8,906 nucleotides of DNA from Alphaproteobacteria bacterium (lineage in GTDB: Bacteria > Pseudomonadota > Alphaproteobacteria > UBA6615). The stretch is taken from assembly GCA_013003285.1 (NCBI GenBank), contig JABDJY010000378.1:1-8906 (forward strand). The letters are read 5' to 3'. Each line of letters begins with the position of its first letter. The first letter of the stretch is position 1. The notes below the pieces were generated by a model, which searched no databases, was not told the origin of the DNA, and worked only from the letters and a program-made list of their open reading frames with translations. Both the position numbers and the translations under genes were made by a program. Of the stretch, positions 1-6,260 are shown one piece after another.

Positions 1-2
1 AG

Positions 3-785
3 GAAGAAGGCGTCGACTGGACCGACGGCATGACACCGATGATGGAGGCTCGCGCCGTCAAGAACATCGACGAGCAGGAGTGCTTCCGCATCGTCGGCGC
101 AATCGGCGACGCCGCCCACTGGGAAACGATGAATTTCCTGAAGCCGGGACTGACCGAAAATCAGGTGACGGCGCACATCATGAAATTCCTGTACGACATT
201 CCCGGAATGGAGGACGTCGAGGACGTCATCGTCTCGTCCGGCCCGAACACCTGGCCGAACTGGCGTAACTTCGGTGACCGTATCATCCAGCCGGGCGACA
301 TCGTCTTCATGGATTTGGCGGCGCTGACCTGGAACGGTTACAAATCGTGCTACTACCGCACCTATTGCGTAGGCCGCGAGCCGACCCAGGAGATGAATGA
401 CGTCTACGCCGAAGCCCTCAAATGGCTGTACGATTCCATCGACGCGGTGAAGGCGGGCACGACGACCCGCGAGATCGCGCTGAAATGGCCGTCGGCGAAG
501 GAAGCCTGGGGCTATGAGGAAGAAGATCAGGCCGCGGCGAACCTGTGGGGCCACGGGCTGGGTCTTGCTCAGTACGATCCGCCGGTTATCTCGCGCATCT
601 GGTCGCTCGACCATCCGATCGAGATCAAGCCGGGTATGGTGTTCGCGCTCGAGACCCAGCACGGTATTCCGTTCAAGTTCGGTGTGCGTATCGAAGAGAT
701 GCTGATTGTCCACGACGACGATGTGGAGATCATCACCAACTTCCCGGTCAATCAAATCACGGTCGTCGACCCGATGCCCCATTAG
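3..785 (+). CDS. M24-family (creatinase/aminopeptidase fold) protein, 5' end outside window
   Basis: This is the C-terminal pita-bread domain of an M24 protein. The frame is open to the left edge, and the first Met (base 30) lies inside a typical inter-domain segment without a nearby ribosome site, so the start and an N-terminal domain are probably upstream. Numbering from Met30, the canonical five metal ligands of M24 peptidases align to D95 (FMDLAA), C107 (GYKSCYYRT, where an Asp is expected), H175 (GHGLGL), E208 (FALET) and E222 (GVRIEE). The usual second histidine of the GHGxGLxxHE motif is Y182 (AQYDPP). Losing one metal ligand and the proton-relay His argues against an ordinary Xaa-Pro or methionine aminopeptidase. 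Creatinase and the DMSP lyase DddP show that this fold can be reused for small molecules, so a non-peptide C-N, C-S or C-C bond reaction is possible (inference). It is the first visible gene of a co-directional series. Family assignment is firm; substrate is unknown. Confidence 0.88.
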   Translation, partial: EEGVDWTDGMTPMMEARAVKNIDEQECFRIVGAIGDAAHWETMNFLKPGLTENQVTAHIMKFLYDIPGMEDVEDVIVSSGPNTWPNWRNFGDRIIQPGDIVFMDLAALTWNGYKSCYYRTYCVGREPTQEMNDVYAEALKWLYDSIDAVKAGTTTREIALKWPSAKEAWGYEEEDQAAANLWGHGLGLAQYDPPVISRIWSLDHPIEIKPGMVFALETQHGIPFKFGVRIEEMLIVHDDDVEIITNFPVNQITVVDPMPH

Positions 786-818
786 GTGCCGGTTGGCGTA
801 AGTACGGGATAAGTGAAG

Positions 819-844
819 CGGCCGGGCGAATTTTCGCTCGGCCG
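819..844 (+). terminator. Hairpin in the M24-phosphotransferase gap; weak terminator or attenuator
   Basis: Two 12-base arms, 819-830 and 833-844, are inverted repeats with one G-T mismatch (a G-U pair in RNA). Sterically this gives a GC-rich stem of about 10 bp capped by AATTTT. The following bases, TTCCCAATTTT, are T-rich but interrupted, so termination would be weak. It lies 33 bp after the M24 stop and ends 30 bp before the phosphotransferase start. It could reduce read-through into the downstream genes or stabilise the upstream mRNA end. Confidence 0.45.
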
Positions 845-857
845 TTCCCAATTTTAA

Positions 858-863
858 AAGGAG
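858..863 (+). promoter_or_regulatory. Ribosome binding site setting the phosphotransferase start
   Basis: AAGGAG lies 11 bp before the ATG at 875. It supports ATG875 rather than the much longer in-frame extension to 545, which would overlap the M24 gene by about 240 bp and adds residues with no resemblance to the PEP-synthase N-terminus. Confidence 0.7.
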
Positions 864-874
864 TAATCGATCCG

Positions 875-2206
875 ATGGCGAAGTTCGTCGTAAACCTGGC
901 CGACCCGGCCGCTGCCGACCCGGATCGCTTCGGGCCGAAGACCGCCAACCAGGCGGTGCTGGCCCATGGCGGCCTGCCGACGCCGGGTGGATTTTGCCTG
1001 GGCGCCGACGCCTACAGCCATCAGCTCGAATTTTTGGGGCTAACCGAGACCGCCGAGAAGGCCGTCAGCCTGCCCTTCATGGAATCGCGCGGCCATGTGG
1101 CCGATGTACGGATCGGCCTGTTCTCTGCGCCGATCGCGCCGGAAATCGAAGAAGAGCTGCTGATTGCTTACCGGGCGTTGGTCGCTGAATGCGGCGGGCG
1201 GCTTGCCGTGCGATCCTCGTCGCTGATGGAAGATACCGAGGGTTCGTCCTTCGCCGGACAGTTCCAAACCTTTCTCGGCATCGATAGCGAGACAGATTTT
1301 CTGACCGCCCTGCGCGCCTGTTGGGGCGCGCTATGGTCGCCCCGCGCCATGCGCTACATGGACGATAAGGATATCAGCGCTATCGACACCGCAATGGCTG
1401 TGCTGGTGCAGCCCCTGGTCGAGGCCGACTCCTCGGGCGGCGGCCTCAGCGAGACCGCGGATGGCGGCATGTCGATCAGCGCCACCTGGGGCTTCGGCGA
1501 AGCCCTGGCGCAAGGCGAAGTTGTACCCGACCGCTATGATCTGTCGCCCGAAGGCGAACTACTGGAAGTCGTCAACGGTCAGGAATTCGAACATAGCGCC
1601 CATTGCCACGTCCATCATGGCGGCGGTGCGCCGGCCCAGAAACATTCGCATGATCACGATCACGACCATGATCATGACGCACCCGCCAAGAAACAATGCC
1701 TGAACGCGGCGCAGGTGGCCGAGCTTGCCGGCTATATGAAGACCGCCCAGGAGATGATGGGCCAGCCGGTCGAAGTCGAGTGGGCGGCCAACAGCGACGG
1801 CATCAAGATGCTGCAGGCCCGGCCCTTGCATGTGCGCGAAGCTCATGTGCCGGACGAAATCTGGCACGGAAAACCCAGCCTGCGCGGCCATCCTGGCGGA
1901 ATCGGTTGGGCGGCGGGGCGCGCCTGCGTGGTAAGCTGCGAATGCGAGATCGCCCGCATCAATCCCGGCGACATATTAGTGACCAAAGTTGCCGGTCCGG
2001 CGTTGGCGAGCGTTCTGCCAAGGGTATCCGGCATCATTGCCGAGCTTGGTGGCAGCACATCGCATCTGGCCTCGTTGGGCCGCGAACGCGGCATCCCCAT
2101 GGTACTCGGCGTTCCCAAGGCGACTCAAACCATCGCCGATGGGGCGATGGTGGCCGTCGACGGCGTTGCCGGCGAAGTCCGCTGGATGCCAATCGGGACT
2201 GTCTGA
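875..2206 (+). CDS. Compact PEP-synthase/rifampin-phosphotransferase-like protein: ATP-binding plus phosphohistidine domains
   Basis: The 443-residue product has two recognisable modules. Residues about 1-317 match the PPDK/PEP-synthase ATP-binding domain: FGPKTANQAVLA near 19-30, VRSSSLMEDTEGSSFAGQ at 112-129, VQPLVEA at 178-184, TWGFGEALAQGEVVPDRY at 204-221, VEVEW at 299-303 and QARP at 314-317. Residues about 340-438 match the mobile phosphohistidine domain, with GGSTSH at 392-397 (H397 the predicted phosphorylated residue) and GRERGIPMVLGV at 402-413. Family chemistry is pyrophosphoryl transfer from ATP to this His, then phosphate transfer to an acceptor with release of AMP and phosphate. 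PEP synthase and rifampin phosphotransferase are near 800-870 residues and carry an additional acceptor-binding domain that is absent here, so the acceptor is unknown. The closest functional analogy is the split phenylphosphate synthase. A His-rich insert occupies 240-267. The next gene begins 16 bp downstream. Start chosen at ATG875, preceded by AAGGAG. Confidence 0.87.
   Translation: MAKFVVNLADPAAADPDRFGPKTANQAVLAHGGLPTPGGFCLGADAYSHQLEFLGLTETAEKAVSLPFMESRGHVADVRIGLFSAPIAPEIEEELLIAYRALVAECGGRLAVRSSSLMEDTEGSSFAGQFQTFLGIDSETDFLTALRACWGALWSPRAMRYMDDKDISAIDTAMAVLVQPLVEADSSGGGLSETADGGMSISATWGFGEALAQGEVVPDRYDLSPEGELLEVVNGQEFEHSAHCHVHHGGGAPAQKHSHDHDHDHDHDAPAKKQCLNAAQVAELAGYMKTAQEMMGQPVEVEWAANSDGIKMLQARPLHVREAHVPDEIWHGKPSLRGHPGGIGWAAGRACVVSCECEIARINPGDILVTKVAGPALASVLPRVSGIIAELGGSTSHLASLGRERGIPMVLGVPKATQTIADGAMVAVDGVAGEVRWMPIGTV
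1649..1678 (+). repeat. In-frame His-Asp dipeptide repeat, five copies, within a His-rich insert
   Basis: Codons 259-268 of the phosphotransferase encode five consecutive His-Asp pairs, using mixed synonymous codons (CAT/CAC and GAT/GAC). The surrounding segment, residues 240-275, adds H240, H243, H245, H247, H248 and H257 and two cysteines (C244, C275). The tract lies inside the ATP-binding domain, between the VVPDRY block and the final strand with QARP. Similar His-rich loops in other proteins bind nickel, zinc or copper; that role here is inference. Confidence 0.85.
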
Positions 2207-2209
2207 ACC

Positions 2210-2215
2210 GAGGAG
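2210..2215 (+). promoter_or_regulatory. Ribosome binding site setting a GTG start for the UPF0261 gene
   Basis: GAGGAG lies 7 bp before GTG2223, in the 16-bp gap after the phosphotransferase stop. The protein then begins MADVAVAVLATLDSKG, which matches the N-terminal strand of the UPF0261 family, so the open frame extending back to 1989 is not real coding sequence. Confidence 0.75.
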
Positions 2216-2222
2216 CTTGCGT

Positions 2223-3464
2223 GTGGCCGACGTTGCGGTTGCAGTTCTGGCAACATTGGATAGCAAGGGGGCCGAGGCGCAGTTCGTCTGCGAGGCGCTA
2301 ACCCGCGCTGGTGTTCAGCCGCGTTTGATCGATCTATCCCTGCGACCCCACACCGTCGAAGGCGCCGATATTACCGGGGGTGAACTGGCGCAGGCCGGCG
2401 GCGCCAGTTGGGACGGTTTGGCCGAACTCGACCGTAACCGGGCGGCTGAAATCATGGTCGCCGGTGGGGCGAGTATTCTGCGCGAACGGTTCCGGTCCGG
2501 CGACATCGGCGGGGTTATCGGCCTGGGTGGCGCCAATGGCACCTCCATGGCGTGCTCGATGATGCGGGCGCTGCCGCCCTTGGTGCCCAAGGCGATGGTC
2601 AGCGCCGTGGCCGCCACGGCGGCCGTGCAATGGTATGTGGCGGAAAGCGATATCATCATGTTCCCCTCGATCGGCGATTTTACCCTCAACCGGATTACCC
2701 GTGGCGTTCTCGAGAATGCCGCCAACGCCGTCGCGGCGATGGCCCTGGCGCGGGCTGCCAACGGCGCCAAGGTGGCCGAAGATCCACCGCTGATCGGCAT
2801 TTCGTCCTTTGGCGGCACGGCGGGCTGCGTCGACCGGGTGACCGAGCGGCTCCTCGCGTTGGGCTATGAGGTGATCCATTTTCATGCCTCAGGGCCGGGC
2901 GGCAAGGCGCTCGAATCTCTTGCGCAGCAGGGTGAGTTGGCCGGGGTGATCGATATCACCACCCACGAACTCACCGACCTGCTGGTCGACGGGGTCTATA
3001 GTGCGGGCGAAACGCGGCTAACTTCTGCCAGCGCGGCCGGTCTGCCCCAGGTGATCGTGCCGGGCGCCATCGATCATTCGAATTTCTGGGTCGGGATGGT
3101 GCCGGAGAAGTTCGCCGACCGGGAATTCTTCCAATACAACGCGCAGAACATCCTGATGCGCACCAATAGGGAAGAATGCGCGGCGCTGGGCCGCCTGATG
3201 GCGGCGCGGTTGAACCAGTCGAAGGGCGATTTCGAGGTTCTGATCCCCAAGCGCGGCTATAGTGAACACACCAAACGCCGGACCCATGATCTCGCCGGTA
3301 ACGATGCCGGTACCTGGGATCAGCCCGATGTCGACGGCATATTTGCCACCGTACTCCGAGAGCATTTGGAAAAGGGCCGTCTCCAAGAGCTCGATCTGCA
3401 CATCAACGATCCTGAATTCGCCGATGCCTGCCTCGACTCGTTCCTGCGGTTGATGAAGGCCTAG
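2223..3464 (+). CDS. UPF0261 / Tm-1-like ATP-binding domain protein
   Basis: The 413-residue product matches the UPF0261 family along its length, at the usual size of about 400 residues. Visible family blocks are ATLDSKG (10-16), a glycine-rich GLGGANGTS loop (100-108), SDIIM (142-146), LNRITRGVLENAANAV (155-170), FHASGPGGKALE (220-231), DITTHEL (244-250), PGAIDHSNFW (280-289) and HINDPEFADAC (393-403). The family is related to the N-terminal ATP-binding part of the tomato Tm-1 virus resistance protein; the bacterial function is not established. It starts at GTG2223 behind a good ribosome site, 16 bp after the phosphotransferase stop, implying co-translation. Residues about 345-370 (SEHTKRRTHDLAGN region) replace the short loop that usually follows the LxPxRG-like strand. 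The TIM-barrel partner often associated with Tm-1-like proteins is not in this window. Family call is firm; an acceptor-binding role beside the phosphotransferase is only a hypothesis. Confidence 0.9.
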   Translation: MADVAVAVLATLDSKGAEAQFVCEALTRAGVQPRLIDLSLRPHTVEGADITGGELAQAGGASWDGLAELDRNRAAEIMVAGGASILRERFRSGDIGGVIGLGGANGTSMACSMMRALPPLVPKAMVSAVAATAAVQWYVAESDIIMFPSIGDFTLNRITRGVLENAANAVAAMALARAANGAKVAEDPPLIGISSFGGTAGCVDRVTERLLALGYEVIHFHASGPGGKALESLAQQGELAGVIDITTHELTDLLVDGVYSAGETRLTSASAAGLPQVIVPGAIDHSNFWVGMVPEKFADREFFQYNAQNILMRTNREECAALGRLMAARLNQSKGDFEVLIPKRGYSEHTKRRTHDLAGNDAGTWDQPDVDGIFATVLREHLEKGRLQELDLHINDPEFADACLDSFLRLMKA

Positions 3465-3487
3465 CGGCGCTCCCGCCGATATTTTTT
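3465..3487 (+). terminator. Short GC hairpin followed by six T; possible attenuator before the flavoprotein gene
   Basis: CGGCG (3465-3469) can pair with CGCCG (3474-3478) around a CTCC loop, followed by ATA and six T (3482-3487). The arrangement resembles an intrinsic terminator, but the stem has only five base pairs. It begins directly after the UPF0261 stop codon and ends one base before the purine-rich ribosome site of the next gene, so any termination would be partial and would separate flavoprotein expression from the upstream genes. Confidence 0.45.
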
Positions 3488-3494
3488 AAAGAGG
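3488..3494 (+). promoter_or_regulatory. Ribosome binding site setting a GTG start for the flavoprotein
   Basis: AAAGAGG ends 6 bp before GTG3501. The first residues encoded from this GTG lead into the FAD-binding strand at the expected distance (ETDVLVVGGGAAG at 11-23), supporting this start. Confidence 0.7.
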
Positions 3495-3500
3495 TTACAC

Positions 3501-5204
3501 GTGGCATTAGATATTCCCGTCGAACATTATGAAACCGATGTGCTGGTGGTCGGCGGTGGCGCCGCCGGCGCCATGGCGTGCTTCGAGTGCGCCGATGCCG
3601 GCGTCAAAGTCGTTTTGGCGGGCAAAAGCCGGCCGCCGAGCGGCACCACCTCGGTGGCGCGTGGCGGGTTCGCCGCCGCCATGGGGCCCGGCGACAGTCC
3701 GGCGCTGCATCTGGCGGAAATTCTCGAACATGGCGGCGAGCTGATCGATCCCGAACTGGCGAGGGCCTGGTGCGAAGGCATCATCGACGTGGTCAACGAT
3801 CTGCGCGCATGGGGCGCCGAATTCGTCACCAAGGAAAACGGCGAACTCGACCTCAAGATGTTCCCCAACCACAGCCATCCGCGCGCGGTCCATCACTTCG
3901 ATACCACCGGCAATATGGTGACCAAGACCCTGGCGAAAAAATTGCGACCCGATCAACGCATCGAGCAGCACGCCAATACCGCCGTCATGGATTTGATTGT
4001 TGAGGGCGGCCGCGTGGTTGGCGCCTGGGGTGTCAATTACGCTAAGGGCGGCCTGGTCGCCTATGCGGCGAAGCAGGTCATTCTGGCCACCGGCGGCGGC
4101 AGCGGCCTGTTCTACGTCAACGACAATCCGCCGCAGGTAACCGGTGACGGCTATGTGATGGGTTTCCGCGCCGGGGTGCCGTTGCTGGGCTGCGAGATGA
4201 TCGATTTCCAGGCCATGTGCTGTTCGCCGGAGGAACTATTCGGCTTCGCGCCCCATCCCACCGGGTTCATCAATGCCGGCGCAGTGTTCCGCAACCGCGA
4301 CGGCGAGCTTTTTCTCAAACGCTATTTCCCCGATACCGCCGAGCGCAGCACGCGCAGCGAAGTTATTCTGGCCATGGCCAAGGAAATCCATGCCGGGCGG
4401 GCGGGGCTGACCGGGGGCATCTTCATGGACGCCACGGAAGTGCCCATGGAAACCATCCAGAAGCAGATCCCCCACGTCTATAAGACCTGCCTGCATCGCG
4501 GCATCGATATCACCAAGACGCCGTTGGAAGTGGCGCCGGGCAGCCATACCTGGCTCGGCGGCTTGCAGATCAATGTCGATGGCAAGACGCCGTTGGACGG
4601 GTTGTGGGCTGCTGGCGAGACCGGCGGCGGCATCCATGGCGGCAACCGGATCGGCGGATCGGCCCTGTCGTCGGCCCTGGTGTTTGGACGTCGGGCCGGC
4701 AAGGCTGCCGCGGCGCTGGCCAAAACCGAAGGCGGCACGTCGGACAAGGTCGATGTGCCGGCCGAGGCCAGCGACATGCTGGCCGAACTGCTCGGGCGCG
4801 ACGCGGGGCCGCTACAGGCCGATGTGCGTCTGCGCTGCCGCATGCTGGCCCATGAACAGCTTGGTTCGATCCGCAGCGCCGAAGGCTGTAATGCCGCGCT
4901 GGCCGAATATGCTCAGATCGAGGCGGAGGAAATTCCCCGCATGCGACTGTCCGACGAGGCGCGCAATTCCGAACGCGCCCGGGGACAGGAGCTGGAAAGC
5001 GCCCTCTCGGTGTCCAATCTAGCGTTATTGGGCCGTTTGCTCGCCACCGCATCGGTCGCCCGCGAGGAAAGCCGCGGCGCGCACTACCGTACCGACTTTC
5101 CCGATACCGACGACGAGAATTGGAGCGCCGTCACCCATCTGGAACAGGGACCGAACGGCGAGATCGTCCTCACCAAAGACCCGCTCAAGCAGGCCGCCGC
5201 CTAA
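3501..5204 (+). CDS. FAD-dependent fumarate reductase/succinate dehydrogenase-type flavoprotein (soluble)
   Basis: The 567-residue product has the fold of SdhA/FrdA and L-aspartate oxidase. An N-terminal FAD-binding motif VVGGGAAG lies at 16-23. Active-site blocks follow: HPTG (H252), TRSEVI (R285, the likely counterpart of the catalytic Arg), GSHTWLGGLQIN (H349) and HGGNRIGGSALSSALVFGRRAG at 379-400 (R383). The C-terminal helical region ends with the family signature AREESRGAHYRTDFP (520-534) and DDENW. The His that carries covalent FAD in SdhA is replaced in the SGTTSVARGGF segment (48-57), and there is no signal peptide. FAD is therefore probably non-covalent and the enzyme cytoplasmic, as in NadB-like members. 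No iron-sulfur or membrane-anchor gene is nearby. Likely chemistry is reduction or oxidation of a C-C bond next to a carboxylate; the substrate is unknown. L-aspartate oxidase is an alternative, but no other NAD biosynthesis gene is visible. It is the last gene of the rightward series. Confidence 0.88.
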   Translation: MALDIPVEHYETDVLVVGGGAAGAMACFECADAGVKVVLAGKSRPPSGTTSVARGGFAAAMGPGDSPALHLAEILEHGGELIDPELARAWCEGIIDVVNDLRAWGAEFVTKENGELDLKMFPNHSHPRAVHHFDTTGNMVTKTLAKKLRPDQRIEQHANTAVMDLIVEGGRVVGAWGVNYAKGGLVAYAAKQVILATGGGSGLFYVNDNPPQVTGDGYVMGFRAGVPLLGCEMIDFQAMCCSPEELFGFAPHPTGFINAGAVFRNRDGELFLKRYFPDTAERSTRSEVILAMAKEIHAGRAGLTGGIFMDATEVPMETIQKQIPHVYKTCLHRGIDITKTPLEVAPGSHTWLGGLQINVDGKTPLDGLWAAGETGGGIHGGNRIGGSALSSALVFGRRAGKAAAALAKTEGGTSDKVDVPAEASDMLAELLGRDAGPLQADVRLRCRMLAHEQLGSIRSAEGCNAALAEYAQIEAEEIPRMRLSDEARNSERARGQELESALSVSNLALLGRLLATASVAREESRGAHYRTDFPDTDDENWSAVTHLEQGPNGEIVLTKDPLKQAAA

Positions 5205-5214
5205 ACTCGGGAGC

Positions 5215-6231
5215 CTAGACGTGCTCCATGATGATTTTCATGCGTTGGGGGGCGTCGGTGCCGACCATTTCCATGGCCTGGCCGAGTTGATCGAGCGGCA
5301 GCACGTCGCTGATCAGCGGCTTTAGATCGACCTTTCTGCTGCCCATCAAGTCCAGGCAGGCGGCGAAGTCCTTATCGGTGGCGGCGCGGGCGTTGATGAA
5401 CTGAATTTCCTTAAAATACATGTCGTAGAACGGCAGCGCACCCTCGGTGTTGGTGTGGATACCGTAGCCCAGCACGCGGCCGCCCAGGCGCACCAAATCC
5501 ATCGCCTGGGCGAGGACCGACAGCTTGCCGGCGGATTCGATAACCAGGTCGGCGCCCAGCCCGTCGGTGGCGTCGAGCACGAGCTGTTTGGTGTTCTCGT
5601 CGGGCGCCAGGGTGATGTCGGCGCCGAGGCTATCGGCAACCTCGCGCTTCCAGGCGCTGCGGGTGATGCCGATGATGGTCTTGGCGCCGGCCGCCTTGGC
5701 GAGCTGAACATGGAGCAGGCCGCCGACCCCCAGGCCCAGGATCACCACCGTGTCGCCGGGCGCAATCGCCGCCATATCCTGAGCATGCTTGACCGTGGTC
5801 AGCACTTGGATGAGCGGCGCCTCGCGGTCGGAGATCGGGTCGGGCATGGCGAATATGTTCTTGCCCGGCGCCGAGACATATTCGGCGAACCCGCCATCCT
5901 GATCGCGGCCGATCAGCCCGCCATTGGGGCAAAGCTGCGTCTGGCCGATTCTGCAATGAAAGCAGGTGCCGCAATACAGCACCGGATCGACGATTACCCG
6001 CGACCCCGCCTGGGGGCTGTCCGAGCCCGCGGCCTCGACCACCTCGCCGATCATCTCATGTCCCATAATCAGGGGATAGGTGGCCGGAATGCCACCGGTG
6101 AAGATCTTCAGATCGGTGCCGCAGACGCCGGAATGGGTGACCCGAACAACGCTGTCGCCGGTATCGGCGTTGGGTTTTTCAACGTTTTCCAAGCTGACCG
6201 CGCTGGGCGCGCCGAGTACCATTGCCTTCAT
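5215..6231 (-). CDS. Zinc-dependent medium-chain alcohol dehydrogenase
   Basis: The 338-residue product is a medium-chain dehydrogenase/reductase of normal length. The catalytic zinc site is GVCGTD (C37, D40) and GHE (H58, E59). The structural zinc site is C87, C90, C93 and C101 in the YCGTCFHC...LCPN block. The Rossmann motif GLGVGG lies at 166-171. The second beta strand ends GITRSAW without the acidic residue typical of NAD-specific members, so NADP use is possible but uncertain. It would oxidise a secondary or polyol-type alcohol or reduce the matching carbonyl; the substrate cannot be read. A purine-rich GGGAGAGA precedes the ATG. It lies 29 bp downstream of the D-2-hydroxyacid dehydrogenase gene, so the two are probably one transcript. 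Its stop is 10 bp from the stop of the convergent flavoprotein gene. Confidence 0.92.
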   Translation of the reverse strand: MKAMVLGAPSAVSLENVEKPNADTGDSVVRVTHSGVCGTDLKIFTGGIPATYPLIMGHEMIGEVVEAAGSDSPQAGSRVIVDPVLYCGTCFHCRIGQTQLCPNGGLIGRDQDGGFAEYVSAPGKNIFAMPDPISDREAPLIQVLTTVKHAQDMAAIAPGDTVVILGLGVGGLLHVQLAKAAGAKTIIGITRSAWKREVADSLGADITLAPDENTKQLVLDATDGLGADLVIESAGKLSVLAQAMDLVRLGGRVLGYGIHTNTEGALPFYDMYFKEIQFINARAATDKDFAACLDLMGSRKVDLKPLISDVLPLDQLGQAMEMVGTDAPQRMKIIMEHV

Positions 6232-6260
6232 TGTCTCTCTCCCGTTTTCCTTATGGCGCG

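Noticed and set aside
3..785. Identification of the M24 protein as the DMSP lyase DddP.
   Set aside because: The fold and ligand spacing are broadly similar, but one of the shared Asp ligands is Cys and the additional DddP Asp two residues after the first ligand is Ala (A97). No DMSP-related gene is nearby.
545..874. A 110-codon N-terminal extension of the phosphotransferase, overlapping the M24 gene.
   Set aside because: The extension is out-of-frame M24 coding sequence with no similarity to the PEP-synthase N-terminus. ATG875 has a ribosome site and begins at the expected place in the domain.
1643..1678. His-Asp codon tract as a DNA microsatellite or CRISPR-like repeat.
   Set aside because: It is a short in-frame coding tract with mixed synonymous codons and no spacers; selection appears to act on the peptide rather than on a DNA repeat.
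1989..2222. Open frame extending the UPF0261 gene upstream into the phosphotransferase.
   Set aside because: The family N-terminus begins right at GTG2223 behind GAGGAG; the upstream part is a shadow of the phosphohistidine domain.
2315..2885. Two overlapping minus-strand open frames antisense to UPF0261.
   Set aside because: Low-complexity Arg/Pro/Ala-rich translations typical of GC-rich shadows; the plus strand carries a clear family protein.
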